Shown: in pieces, positions 24,458 through 32,943 of the stretch
Position numbering within the stretch: the first letter of the stretch is position 1
Layout: each line of letters starts with the position of its first letter
Assembly (NCBI RefSeq): GCF_008801475.1
Contig: NZ_VZPP01000024.1
Coordinates: 1 to 53,861, forward strand
DNA from: Pseudomonas moorei
Lineage (GTDB): Bacteria; Pseudomonadota; Gammaproteobacteria; Pseudomonadales; Pseudomonadaceae
Length of the DNA stretch: 53,861 nucleotides
Direction of reading: 5' to 3'
Made by a program: the position numbers and the translations under genes
The notes under the pieces: generated by a model
What the model was told of the DNA's origin: nothing
Databases searched by the model: none
The model's input: the letters and a program-made list of their open reading frames with translations, nothing else

Positions 24458-27394
24458 TCAGATCCTAGCGTTTCCGCTGCTAGGGCCATCCAGTCCGGTA
24501 CGCTGCTTGCGCTCCAGAGCGCGCCCGTCTGAAACAGTCCGCGGCTGGATCGAATCGCGCCGTTGTCGCTCGCGTTCCTGCTGCAATGACAACGCCGTGG
24601 TCTTGTCGTAGCGCTTGGCGATGGCTGCCGGCAGACCTTTGATGGAGTCTGCGTAGACCCTGGCCTCATGCCTCGCACGACTGATCGCCACGTACCATAG
24701 GTTCTGCGAAGTCGTGCGGCTTTTGGTGTTCAGCGAGATCATGACTCGATCATTGGTCAAGCCCTGAGCGCTGTGCACCGTTGCCGAATAGGCGTGCTCT
24801 AGATGCAGTGGCTTGTTGGTCGGCAGGCTGACAGTCCGCTCCGGCTGACCATTGACCTCCTTGAGTGACGCCAACTGCACCACCCCACCTTCGATGCTGA
24901 CAACGCGCATACGGTCGCCGTTGGTGAGATCGAGCTTGGGGTCTTGCCGGTTGATTCGGATGAGATCGCCGACGGCGAGCTCCGGCTTTTCCAGCTTGTA
25001 CACGCTGAGCTTGGTGGCCTGTCGCGGGTTGAATTCAAAGCGGTTACCGCTGCGGTCCTTGACCACCAGCACGTTGCCAGGCAGCGCCTGGTCGACCACG
25101 TACAACTCGCCTCTGACCAGGCCGGCGCGCTTATAGTCTTTCTCTGGCTGAATGATCATGCCTTGCTTGTAGCTGGGCGCGTACCGACGCTCTGCATCGG
25201 TCGAGTCCACCCGGTTCAGCGTCTCAAATTCCTTGCCCTTCCCGAACAGCCCGAGGGCCTGCCGGGCCATCGTGTTGATCTCTTTCCGGTCCTTGTTGGT
25301 GCCGGCAACGATCAGCACTTCCTTGCGCTGGTCGGGAGTGAGCGCCATGTAGTCACGCACAATGGCTTGATGGCGGTCGCTGGCCGTGCGCAATTCCTCA
25401 ACGTGTTTCAGGTGTTCGAGCGACTTGGTGGGCTGGCCCTCGGCCGCGTGCTGCACAGCCCGTTTCAGTTCGGGATCCTTCTGCCGCTGGATCTCTTTGA
25501 TGCGCGCCGTCTGCATGCCGCTTTGCTGCAGTTGCGCAAACGGCTTGCCCGCTTCGATAGCCTCGGTTTGCTTGGTGTCGCCCAGCTGGATCAGGCGGGC
25601 ACCAGATTGCTCGATCTCGCGCATGAGCCGTTCCATCTGTCGTGCGCCGACCACGCCGGCCTCATCGAGAATGACGATGGTCTTGGCATCCAGGCCCTTG
25701 TTTTTGGTGTGGAAGAAGCTGGCCAGCGTATGCGCATCCAAGCCCTCATTTTTTAGCGCTGTCACCTGGTTACCGTAGGGGGCCAGGGCTACCACGCGAT
25801 AGCCAGTAATGTCCTGGGGATTGTTGGTGGCCATCGCGGCGTTTACCGAATCGATCAGTTTGACGGCCCGGTCCACGGAATAGGTTTTCCCGGTACCGGC
25901 ATCACCTTGGATACCTACAAACCGGTTGTTGGTGCTGACGATTACTTCAACGGCCTGGAATTGGCCAGGGGACAGCGTGGAGCCTTCCAGCGCCTTGGCC
26001 ACCTGCTCTTTGGTCATCAGCGGTGTGACCTGGCCACGCCCCGTTCTCTCGATTGCCAGGATGGCTTTCTCGCGCTTCAACGCCTTTTGGGTGGTATAGC
26101 GCTTTTCAGCGGGTTCCAAAGAGCCGCGCTTGATGGCCTTGTCGACATACTGGCGCGCTTCTTTCTCGCTCCAGCCTTTCAGTTCCTGCAGGTGCGCACG
26201 CCACCCTGCAGGGGATAGTACCGGCGAGTCGAGATCACCGTTGGGCATGCGATAGGTTGGCGGCGACTCGATCAGCGTCCCCTGTTTGACCAGGCGCCTG
26301 ATTTCGTCGTTGACCTGATCCGGTGTCGCTAGGCCGACAGCACGGCGCAAGGCGACGGTGCGCAGGTCGTTTTCTCCCACGACCTGCTCACGTTCGGTTA
26401 AATGGTTGATGGCGTACTGAACGACGGCCTGGCCAGGTGTAATGCCTTGCGGCAGGCTGTATTCAGCAGGGCCACCATTGCGCGGCGCATACTCGCGGTT
26501 ATCCAGATGGCTGCGAGCGCCAAAATCAATGCCCAATTCGCGGGCTTTGGTGACCCAGTATTCTTTGACCAGGTGTCGGTCGCGTTCGTCCTTGCGGGGC
26601 CGGGTGGCCATCGCAATGATCTGTTTTTCGAGCGGCGTGGCGTCGGCACGGGTTTTTCCGTCCTTGGCCAGCGCGTCCTCGATGACCTTTGACCGGCTGG
26701 AAAAGGCCTCAATCTGATCTCGCGATATGTGAGCCAGTTCGAAGTTGCCCTGGTTGTCCAAGACGCGGATCTCATACCCCAGCGCACGCAGCTCCTGGGC
26801 CAAAATGCCCTTATACATGGCATCGACCTGCGGCTGGATCTTGTAGATATCGTCGTTGCGCAAGGCTCGCCATTTGCCATCGGAGCGCCTGGTCATGTTC
26901 ATGACCACGGCATGCGTGTGCATCTGCGGATCCTTGGCCCGGCTCATTTCATGACGAAACTTCCCGATGACTAGATTGCCGGAGCGCTCAAGCATGGTTT
27001 TCCCGTTCACCTTCAAGCGTGTTTGAGCCAGGCGCTCGACTTCCTCCATGCTCTTGGTAACGGCGCGGTCATGCGCGGCCATCACATCCTTGTCCCCGGC
27101 GATCAGCGCCTGCATGGAAACAGACTTCGGCGCGGAGAACGTGAGGTCCAGGCCCATACGCCGTGTGCCTGTTTCCTTGTCAAAGGTCTTGGCCATCCGT
27201 TCGCCGTTGGGCAGCTTGCCGTCGAAAAGGCGGGCCAGCTCCTTCTGGTCGATGGCACCTTCCAGGCCTAGCAGCTCGGCACCGATACCTTGCCACTCGC
27301 CCGGAGCCTCCTTGGCGTAGTAGTCATCGGCATTGGAGAAGTACCCCGCCGCCGCGTACTGGTTGTCACCTTTGATGAGCGTCACGTTGAACAT
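24458..27394 (-). CDS. trwC: MobF (TrwC/TraI-like) relaxase-helicase
   Basis: 978 residues, close to R388 TrwC. The N-terminal relaxase domain has catalytic tyrosines at Tyr18 and Tyr25/26 and the metal triad His148, His159, His161 (MHTHAVV), in register with TrwC. The helicase domain has Walker A GDAGTGKTYS near residue 497 and VILDEAG. The enzyme should cut the nic site, attach to the transferred strand and unwind the plasmid during conjugation. It is the third gene of a leftward operon reading away from oriT. An MPF_T pilus with a MobF relaxase is the R388/pKM101/pWW0 combination. Confidence 0.95.
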   Translation of the reverse strand: MFNVTLIKGDNQYAAAGYFSNADDYYAKEAPGEWQGIGAELLGLEGAIDQKELARLFDGKLPNGERMAKTFDKETGTRRMGLDLTFSAPKSVSMQALIAGDKDVMAAHDRAVTKSMEEVERLAQTRLKVNGKTMLERSGNLVIGKFRHEMSRAKDPQMHTHAVVMNMTRRSDGKWRALRNDDIYKIQPQVDAMYKGILAQELRALGYEIRVLDNQGNFELAHISRDQIEAFSSRSKVIEDALAKDGKTRADATPLEKQIIAMATRPRKDERDRHLVKEYWVTKARELGIDFGARSHLDNREYAPRNGGPAEYSLPQGITPGQAVVQYAINHLTEREQVVGENDLRTVALRRAVGLATPDQVNDEIRRLVKQGTLIESPPTYRMPNGDLDSPVLSPAGWRAHLQELKGWSEKEARQYVDKAIKRGSLEPAEKRYTTQKALKREKAILAIERTGRGQVTPLMTKEQVAKALEGSTLSPGQFQAVEVIVSTNNRFVGIQGDAGTGKTYSVDRAVKLIDSVNAAMATNNPQDITGYRVVALAPYGNQVTALKNEGLDAHTLASFFHTKNKGLDAKTIVILDEAGVVGARQMERLMREIEQSGARLIQLGDTKQTEAIEAGKPFAQLQQSGMQTARIKEIQRQKDPELKRAVQHAAEGQPTKSLEHLKHVEELRTASDRHQAIVRDYMALTPDQRKEVLIVAGTNKDRKEINTMARQALGLFGKGKEFETLNRVDSTDAERRYAPSYKQGMIIQPEKDYKRAGLVRGELYVVDQALPGNVLVVKDRSGNRFEFNPRQATKLSVYKLEKPELAVGDLIRINRQDPKLDLTNGDRMRVVSIEGGVVQLASLKEVNGQPERTVSLPTNKPLHLEHAYSATVHSAQGLTNDRVMISLNTKSRTTSQNLWYVAISRARHEARVYADSIKGLPAAIAKRYDKTTALSLQQERERQRRDSIQPRTVSDGRALERKQRTGLDGPSSGNARI

Positions 27395-27405
27395 CGTTTA
27401 CCCCG

Positions 27406-28956
27406 TCAAGCAGCTTGGCCAATGACGATTGCCGGCGCCCGTTCCTTGTAATCGACGTAAGGCGTTTTGATCTTGGTGATGGGGAAGTCCTCGGCAAACT
27501 TGACGTAGGCTTCCAGGTCATTGAGGTTCGAGATCTCCGAATCCATCACGACCGGTTCAAGCTTGATTTCCTCGGCCCGCGTCATGCGCCCTGCGGTCCA
27601 CGACTTACGGAAGCGCTTGACCTCATGGTTGCCCAAGATCTCCTTGGCCATATCGGCGTTCTTGGCGTTTGCCGCTGCCAGGATGACGTAGTTACGGAAG
27701 CACGAAAGCAGGGTTTCGGCATCGTCGCGGCCATAGCTGGCGTTGAGCTGCGACCAGTCCTGCAGGCTGCCGACCATGCGCAGGCCGTGTTTCCGCCCCT
27801 TGGTCGCTGCAGGCACAAAGCTTTCCAACTTGCCCAGCGACTGCAGTTCATCGAGGAACAGCCAGAGACGCTTACCTGTCATCGGTTCAGAGCTGAGGAT
27901 GGTTGCGCAGATGGTGTCGATCCAGGTGGCCACCAGTGGGCGCATGGTGTCGCGCATGTCTTCCCGCCAAGTGATAAACAGGTTGCCGGCGTCGGGATCG
28001 TTCACCCAGCGATAGATGGAAAAATCGCCTTTGCCCATGTAGCGCAGGGGTCGGATGTACTTGTTCATCATGAACTGGATGCTGGCGATGGCCTTTTCCG
28101 CGTTGTCGCGGAAGTAGCCTTCGGAGTCGGTGTTGGCCAGGAATGCACGGATAGTGTCGCCGTCTTCACGAACCAGCAGGTTCACCAGCGTGTCCTGGTT
28201 GGCGTTGCCTGTCTCCATCAGCTTGCGCATGGTGTCGGACAGCACGTCCCTTGCGTACGCACACCACTGCTCATCGCTGGGGTCCACCTGTGGCGGAATA
28301 ATCGACTTGGCCATCCTGTTGAAATCGTGGACGCCACGGATCTCGTTGAAGATCGTCCATCCTGCGGAGCGAGCGTCAAATGGATTGAGGATGTAATCGC
28401 CTTTGAAACTGAATTTCGAGTAAAACGTACCGTTCGGGTCGACCACTGCCATGCGGTCGTTGCGCCGGAGTGCCGAGGCGATCATGCCTTCCATCGTCAC
28501 GGACTTACCGGCGCCGATGGATGCACAGATCATGGTGTTGCGGTCTTCCAAGTGCAGAGGCATCGGCAGCTTGCCGATCATGATTGGCTCGGCCTTTTCC
28601 TGCCCTTTTTTGCGGCGTTCACGGTTAGTCTTGGCATTACGGGCACTTACTTTTCGCTCCACGAAATGCCAGTTGCGGATCCGCGAGCCACGCAGCCATT
28701 GCTGGAAACGTTCACCTCGGAACCCGTCGTCGCAATACTCGTACAGGTAGTAACAGAGCCCAGCAGCCGCGACGGACGCAGCGATGGTCATGCCCAGCAC
28801 CATCGGTTCCTGCCAACCGTTGTGCAGAGTCTCTTTGAATGCTGCCGGGAAAGGAGCCAGCGGCAGCTGGGCCAATTGTGTGCCGGCCAACCAGCCAGCG
28901 ATCGGTAAACCAAAGCCCGCCGTCATGGCGGCTGAATCAACCTCTTGTTTGTGCAT
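27406..28956 (-). CDS. trwB: Type IV coupling protein (TrwB/VirD4-like)
   Basis: 516 residues, the size of TrwB. Two N-terminal membrane segments are followed by Walker A ICASIGAGKSVTM near residue 150 and Walker B LWLFLDELQSL. It links the relaxosome to the VirB channel and pumps DNA. It overlaps the upstream accessory gene by one base and is 11 bases from the relaxase gene. Confidence 0.94.
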   Translation of the reverse strand: MHKQEVDSAAMTAGFGLPIAGWLAGTQLAQLPLAPFPAAFKETLHNGWQEPMVLGMTIAASVAAAGLCYYLYEYCDDGFRGERFQQWLRGSRIRNWHFVERKVSARNAKTNRERRKKGQEKAEPIMIGKLPMPLHLEDRNTMICASIGAGKSVTMEGMIASALRRNDRMAVVDPNGTFYSKFSFKGDYILNPFDARSAGWTIFNEIRGVHDFNRMAKSIIPPQVDPSDEQWCAYARDVLSDTMRKLMETGNANQDTLVNLLVREDGDTIRAFLANTDSEGYFRDNAEKAIASIQFMMNKYIRPLRYMGKGDFSIYRWVNDPDAGNLFITWREDMRDTMRPLVATWIDTICATILSSEPMTGKRLWLFLDELQSLGKLESFVPAATKGRKHGLRMVGSLQDWSQLNASYGRDDAETLLSCFRNYVILAAANAKNADMAKEILGNHEVKRFRKSWTAGRMTRAEEIKLEPVVMDSEISNLNDLEAYVKFAEDFPITKIKTPYVDYKERAPAIVIGQAA

Positions 28957-29339
28957 CAGTCCTCTCCTGATAGACGCTCAATGTCCTCGGCCAGGTCGGG
29001 TAACAGAGTCGCAAGCGCATCCTCGCTGCTGATCAACTGCTGCAGGTCTGCACGCAGCTTGTTGATCGTCCCCTTCGTTGTCCCTTGCTGCAGCAGATAG
29101 ACCGTGATGGCTTGAATGGTTCTGCTCCTGGCTTGTTCCTGGGTGATGTTTTCAAGCAAGCCAAGCAAGCGCTGCTGCTCGGCCCAACTGTCCATATCTA
29201 CCTGCCTGCCCCCTTTGTCCGGGGCTAAAACCCGGTCGCGGATATAGCTCGACAGGTGCTTGTAGCCTGCCAGCGCGGCAGCTTCTTCGACCCTGGCCAG
29301 CTGCTCCGAGTTGAAGCGGATGGGTACTGTTTTGCCCAC
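28956..29339 (-). CDS. oriT-binding accessory protein (TrwA/TraK-like, ribbon-helix-helix)
   Basis: 127 residues. The N-terminus KTVPIRFNSEQLARVEEAAALAGYKHLSSYIRDRVL is a ribbon-helix-helix pattern (positions 3-38); the rest is helical and probably multimerising. It lies first in the leftward operon, directly beside oriT, where R388 encodes TrwA. Such proteins bind oriT, stimulate the relaxase and repress their own promoter. Confidence 0.85.
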   Translation of the reverse strand: MGKTVPIRFNSEQLARVEEAAALAGYKHLSSYIRDRVLAPDKGGRQVDMDSWAEQQRLLGLLENITQEQARSRTIQAITVYLLQQGTTKGTINKLRADLQQLISSEDALATLLPDLAEDIERLSGED

Positions 29340-29526
29340 GTTGTTCCCTCAAATTCCCCTGGAAAAATGGTGTCTCGCATGACCCAAGGTAACGCAGATT
29401 GCTTGTAATGCAAATGTATTACACGTAATGCTTGATTCCAAAGGTCTAAACAGCTACTTTGTATTACAAGCGTATCACATCATAAAAGAAGGCAATACTC
29501 CGCAAGCTCAGGCACAGCGCGGCTTC
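29340..29526. promoter_or_regulatory. oriT, accessory-protein side, with promoter of the relaxase operon
   Basis: Repeated TAATGC/GTATTAC elements occur here, including an exact inverted pair GCTTGTAAT (29401-29409) / ATTACAAGC (29463-29471), with further GTAATGC and GTATTAC copies between. These are good candidates for binding by the ribbon-helix-helix accessory protein and for its autoregulation. The leftward operon promoter must lie here. Confidence 0.65.
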
Positions 29527-29566
29527 CACCTCCCGCAAGGGAGGTGCGTGTTGTGTATTGAGACTT
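29527..29566 (+). other. Origin of transfer: nic region
   Basis: A perfect hairpin CACCTCCC-GCAA-GGGAGGTG (29527-29546) is followed by CGTGTTGTGT/ATTGAG. In R388 the nic site has the same layout: a hairpin ending GGTG, then CGTATTGTCT/ATAG. By this alignment cleavage falls between T29556 and A29557 of the + strand. The transferred strand would lead with stbA and bring the tra genes in last, as in R388. Predicted by pattern, not proven. Confidence 0.75.
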
Positions 29567-29649
29567 TGACCCTGTTAAGGGTCGAAGTTGATGCTCTTGT
29601 TAAGGGCGTTTTTAGGGCCTAGGCCGAAGGCCGTAGCGAGCGGAGGACA

Positions 29650-29770
29650 AGGGGTAGGCAATATGGGTGCAGTATGGCTGTAGATTGAGTGCAGAAGGGG
29701 TTTAGCTTGACTACTGGTAGGGGGTGAGTAGGATGCAGGGTAAATGCAATGTAGGTGCAGGTAGGGTGCA
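29650..29770. repeat. Two sets of five 11-bp repeats, candidate StbA-binding sites
   Basis: Set 1 occupies 29650-29704 and set 2 29716-29770, each exactly five units of 11 bp, with an 11-bp gap between them, so all units are in phase. Good units end in TGCA (for example ATATGGGTGCA, GATTGAGTGCA, AGTAGGATGCA, ATGTAGGTGCA, GGTAGGGTGCA); the outer units are degenerate. The array ends two bases before the stbA start. R388 StbA binds two sets of five direct repeats at the same place. Confidence 0.78.
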
Positions 29771-29772
29771 AA

Positions 29773-30228
29773 ATGGCAGGCAAGGATATTGAGGCAGCAC
29801 TGATGGCGGTAGAGCCAGTGACCAAGGCAGCGAAAATACGCCAGGTCATGCCAGTGATCGAGAAGCAATTGAAGGCTGGCGTGAGGCGCCAGGCGATTCT
29901 GGATGTGCTCAAGGCTCAAGGCATCGAGGTGAGCATGGACACGCTCAAGAGCTACCTGTATCGGTATCGCAAAGCCCAGCGCGGGAACAGCCCGAACGTG
30001 GCAAGCCCAGCACCGGCACCGCTCACTACAAAAGAACCAGTGCGGCAGAACGAGCCGCCAATAGAAGGAGGTGTATCGTACGATACAGACCCGAGCCATG
30101 ACGCGGATGAACGGTCCCATGTGGGGCCGGCAGAGTTGAGCAGGCTCATGAATCCCGGGGACGATCAAAACGCCTCGGACTTGGATCGATATGAGAGCGC
30201 AGCGCGCAGCAGAAGGAAACGCACATGA
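29773..30228 (+). CDS. stbA: StbA-like plasmid stability DNA-binding protein
   Basis: 151 residues from ATG 29773; an in-frame GTG at 29755 lies within the repeat array and is less likely. The N-terminal 70 residues form a helix-turn-helix module (IEKQLKAGVRRQAILDVLKAQGIEVSMDTLKSYLYRYR at positions 31-68); the rest is disordered. Position beside oriT, the upstream 11-bp array, and the two following genes match the stbABC operon of R388, where StbA secures stability and nucleoid positioning. The stop overlaps stbB by four bases. Confidence 0.75.
   Translation: MAGKDIEAALMAVEPVTKAAKIRQVMPVIEKQLKAGVRRQAILDVLKAQGIEVSMDTLKSYLYRYRKAQRGNSPNVASPAPAPLTTKEPVRQNEPPIEGGVSYDTDPSHDADERSHVGPAELSRLMNPGDDQNASDLDRYESAARSRRKRT
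30072..30087. promoter_or_regulatory. Second palindrome family (TGTATCGTACGATACA), copy inside stbA
   Basis: A perfect 16-bp palindrome lies within the stbA coding sequence. An identical 16-mer is found at 31373-31388 upstream of the sprT-like gene; half copies occur near 31400 and 49762. Its preservation in coding DNA suggests a real protein-binding site. Confidence 0.65.
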
Positions 30229-30944
30229 GAACCGTCACTGTGAATTTCACCGGTAACTCCGGTAAAACCACTCTTTCCGATAACTTGCTCTGGCCACGGA
30301 TCGGAGGCCTGCGGTTTGCCATTGAAACGATCAACGCCGGTGCGTCCGATACCGCCGCCGAGATCGAACGCCTCAAAGGCAAGCAGTTTGGCGAACTGTC
30401 TGAGGTTCTGCTGACCGAGGAAAAGGTCGTGGTCGACGTTGGCGCGTCCAACGTCGAAGACTTCTTCAAGTTCATGGGCCAGTACGACGGATCCCACGAA
30501 GATATCGATTACTTCGTGGTGCCGGCTGTACCGGAGAAAAAGCAGCAGGTCGACACCATCAACACCATCAAGACGCTCGCCGCCCTGGGCGTGCCTGCGA
30601 AAAAAATCCTGGTCGTCTTCAACAAGGTTCAGATCGATGACGCCGACGATATCCCGCAGACGTTCGCGGCGCTGTTTGGCTTCCATGAAGTCGAGAAGAA
30701 ATTCACGCTCAAGCGCGATGCGGTGGTGTATGCGAATGAAATCTTCGAGCGCCTGCGCCCTTTGAAAATGAACGTCACGCAGGTGCTGGAAGATACCAAA
30801 GACTATCGCGCACAGCTGCGCGACGCGAAGGACGAAACCGAGAAAGACCAGGCACTGCGCATGATCTCCGCGCAGCGCCTGGCCAAGTCGGCATCGCGCA
30901 ACCTTGACCAGGTTTATGCCTCGCTGTTCGGCAAGGGGAAGTGA
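30225..30944 (+). CDS. stbB: StbB-like ATPase
   Basis: 239 residues. The N-terminus has a Walker A-like motif FTGNSGKTTLS near residues 6-16 and VVVDVGAS as a Walker B-like strand, so it is a ParA/MinD-superfamily NTPase of the StbB kind. In R388 StbB is needed for conjugation and counteracts StbA. It overlaps stbA by four bases and precedes stbC by three. Confidence 0.78.
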   Translation: MRTVTVNFTGNSGKTTLSDNLLWPRIGGLRFAIETINAGASDTAAEIERLKGKQFGELSEVLLTEEKVVVDVGASNVEDFFKFMGQYDGSHEDIDYFVVPAVPEKKQQVDTINTIKTLAALGVPAKKILVVFNKVQIDDADDIPQTFAALFGFHEVEKKFTLKRDAVVYANEIFERLRPLKMNVTQVLEDTKDYRAQLRDAKDETEKDQALRMISAQRLAKSASRNLDQVYASLFGKGK

Positions 30945-30947
30945 TCG

Positions 30948-31340
30948 ATGGCCAAGGACCCGACCACGGCCCGCGAAGCGATGGTCGCGCAAATGATGGA
31001 GGACTTCGACGCCATCGTGCGCCGGCTGGAACAGGTCGACGCTGACCTGGCGGCTAAAACGTCCGAGGCCGTACGCGATGCAGCAGGCAAAGTCCTGCTG
31101 CAGGCGCAGCTGAACTTCGAATCCATGATGGAAGAACAGCGCAACGCACTGGTCCAGGCCGGGCGCGAAGCAGCGGCGAGGATCGGGAATGAGATCAACC
31201 GGAGTGCGGCCAGCCTGGTGACTGCTCAGGCCGAGCGCCGGGCGCTTGGGTACTCGGCTCTGCTTCTGCTGGTCGGTGCGGCGCTTGGCGCCGCCATCGT
31301 GTTCGCCGCCTTTGGAGCTGGGTACTTCGTAGGACGATGA
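30948..31340 (+). CDS. stbC: StbC-like membrane protein
   Basis: 130 residues: a long helical, probably coiled-coil N-terminal part (about 1-95) and one strongly hydrophobic C-terminal segment (LGYSALLLLVGAALGAAIVFAAFGAGYF at positions 99-126). Third gene of the stb operon, directly followed by a terminator. Function of StbC in R388 is unclear. Confidence 0.72.
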   Translation: MAKDPTTAREAMVAQMMEDFDAIVRRLEQVDADLAAKTSEAVRDAAGKVLLQAQLNFESMMEEQRNALVQAGREAAARIGNEINRSAASLVTAQAERRALGYSALLLLVGAALGAAIVFAAFGAGYFVGR

Positions 31341-31361
31341 GGGGGCTTGCCCCCTTTTTTT
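31341..31361 (+). terminator. Terminator of the stb operon
   Basis: A stem of GGGGG/CCCCC with a short CTTG loop, followed by seven T, starts at the base after the stbC stop codon. Confidence 0.85.
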
Positions 31362-31365
31362 GAGG

Positions 31366-31395
31366 TGTAACCTGTATCGTACGATACAGGTTACA
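31366..31395. promoter_or_regulatory. 30-bp perfect palindrome upstream of the sprT-like gene
   Basis: The core TGTATCGTACGATACA (31373-31388) is extended by seven complementary bases on each side (TGTAACC/GGTTACA). It lies about 75 bases before the next start codon, downstream of the stb terminator, and is followed by a half site TGTATCG (31400). A repressor operator of the promoter for 31470 is the simplest reading. Confidence 0.75.
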
Positions 31396-31442
31396 ATGGC
31401 TGTATCGTTCATTCCCCCCCGCCGAGTGATCAGCAAGGGGGG

Positions 31443-31458
31443 TTCTCGCGTGCGAGAA
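31443..31458. promoter_or_regulatory. Plasmid-wide palindrome, site 6
   Basis: TTCTCGCGTGCGAGAA with perfect arms lies 11 bases before the sprT-like start codon. Both palindrome families therefore control, or at least occupy, this one promoter region. Confidence 0.75.
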
Positions 31459-31469
31459 ATGGAGGCCGC

Positions 31470-32261
31470 ATGTCCGCAACCCCAAGCCAGCTGCTGTATG
31501 ACGAAATCGAAGGCGCGTACGACTTTTTCAATGACAAGCTTTATGGTGGCCAGCTTCCCGGCTGCATTTTCACGTTGCAACGCAAGGCCAACACATTCGG
31601 CTACTACTCGCCGTCACGCTTCCTGCGCCGGAACGGCTCAGGCAAGAGCGATGAGATCGCGCTGAACTGCGCTTACTTCGCGCACCGTAGCATCAAGAAA
31701 ACGCTGTCCACGCTTGTGCATGAGCAGGCCCACCAGTGGCAGGATCACTTCGGTAAGAAGTCGCGCAACGGGTACCACAACAAAGAGTGGGCCAACAAGA
31801 TGGAGTCCATTGGCCTGATGCCATCGCACACAGGGGAGCCTGGCGGGCGGCGGTGTGGCCAGCAGATGACGCACTACATCATAGAGGGCGGCCCTTTCGA
31901 TGTTGCGTGTGACGAACTTCTGGCCACCGGGGCGATGATTTCCTGGATCGACGTCATCACCCAACGGGTGCCAATGTCTGCAACGCAGCTGTACGGGCCA
32001 GGCGGCGAGCCAGTGCCGCAGCCCGAGGATCCAACAATCGACATTACAGCGCTGACAGTAGCTGGCTTGATTCAGCCGGCTACCCCGGTGGAGGATCCAA
32101 AGAACAAGCGCAAGTACACGTGCCCCAGCTGTAAGCTGAACGTGTGGGGGAAACCTGGTTTGAGCGGTCGCCTTGAGTGTGTGGATTGCGAGGTTCGATT
32201 CGTGGAGGCGGGGGAACTGGTGGAGATACCGCCCGAAGCTGAGCCAGCCGGGGCTGCCTGA
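31470..32261 (+). CDS. SprT-like zinc metalloprotease
   Basis: 263 residues from ATG 31470 with TGGAGG upstream. The SprT-type motif TLVHEQAHQWQDHFG (HExxH) lies near residues 82-90, followed by HNKEW as the likely third zinc ligand. The C-terminus has a four-cysteine zinc ribbon (CPSCKLNVWG ... CVDC). SprT/Spartan proteases degrade proteins crosslinked to DNA. On a conjugative plasmid near the leading region it could clear relaxase or host adducts, or disarm host factors; this is inference. Confidence 0.8.
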   Translation: MSATPSQLLYDEIEGAYDFFNDKLYGGQLPGCIFTLQRKANTFGYYSPSRFLRRNGSGKSDEIALNCAYFAHRSIKKTLSTLVHEQAHQWQDHFGKKSRNGYHNKEWANKMESIGLMPSHTGEPGGRRCGQQMTHYIIEGGPFDVACDELLATGAMISWIDVITQRVPMSATQLYGPGGEPVPQPEDPTIDITALTVAGLIQPATPVEDPKNKRKYTCPSCKLNVWGKPGLSGRLECVDCEVRFVEAGELVEIPPEAEPAGAA

Positions 32262-32326
32262 CAACCGGAGGGCATCAGGTGGGCCAGGCTGGCCGCTGCC
32301 GGCCAGGCGATTTTGAGTGAGTAGGC

Positions 32327-32407
32327 CCTAACACATATATGCCTTAGGATGTCGATTGGGCTGTGTGCTATTCCGATCTGTTGGACCTAAAATATATATG
32401 TGTTAGG
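32327..32407. repeat. 22-bp CCTAA-CATATATG-TTAGG repeats, copies 1 and 2
   Basis: Two copies lie at 32327-32348 and 32386-32407, upstream of the 32428 gene. Each has CCTAA and TTAGG ends around a central ATATATG. Copy 2 ends 20 bases before the ATG, so the pair probably forms its promoter or operator. Further copies lie at 33193-33214 and, split by the transposon, at 33233-33245 plus 49416-49424. Confidence 0.7.
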
Positions 32408-32427
32408 CCATTCACTGCCGGTGCCCC

Positions 32428-32913
32428 ATGTACATACCAAGCCGCGAAAAATTGCTGCAGCTGTACGAAAGCGATGTTCGCTCGGCGTACGCTGACCGCC
32501 TCGATGGATATAAGCGTTACCTCGAAACACGTGAGGGCAGCCTTCGCGCCATGGCCAGCCACTGTGGTGCTGAGTTGGGTGCAGCCCATAAGCGCTGCAA
32601 GCGCGACCTGGTGTTCTCTTACTTGCTTGCAGAACGACAGAACACGGGCTTGGACATAACCCCGACCCTGGCTGAAAACCTGTGTGCCAAGCTGATCGGC
32701 AGGGGGGTGGACCTTCGCGTCGCTCTTGAGATGTTTGGTACGCCTGGCCGAACCGCTGCCAACAAATCCAAGGTCACCCAAGAGACCCTGGATGAACTGG
32801 AGGCCGCGCTTGAACCGATGGTTCAATCCCTGGTCTCGGCCATGCACGAAATAAGGATTCGATACCGCGACGATTATGATGACCGGGTGGCCAAGCGAAG
32901 GTTTGAGCCATGA
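32428..32913 (+). CDS. Hypothetical protein under the 22-bp repeats
   Basis: 161 residues, charged, helical, no signal or membrane segment. The stretch SLRAMASHCGAELGAAHKRCKRDLVFSYLL (about 38-67) might include a degenerate helix-turn-helix, but this is weak. The start is supported by its position just behind two 22-bp repeats. No family recognised; a DNA-binding role at those repeats is a guess. Confidence 0.6.
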   Translation: MYIPSREKLLQLYESDVRSAYADRLDGYKRYLETREGSLRAMASHCGAELGAAHKRCKRDLVFSYLLAERQNTGLDITPTLAENLCAKLIGRGVDLRVALEMFGTPGRTAANKSKVTQETLDELEAALEPMVQSLVSAMHEIRIRYRDDYDDRVAKRRFEP

Positions 32914-32943
32914 ACCTTTGGCCGCGTGGGGCTTGGCGAAGCC

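Noticed and set aside
29575..30168. 197-codon leftward frame across the 11-bp repeats and stbA
   Set aside because: It is antisense to the repeat array and stbA and matches no family.
30225..30944. Second ParA partition system
   Set aside because: The NTPase lacks a ParB partner and its neighbours match StbA and StbC, so it is read as StbB.
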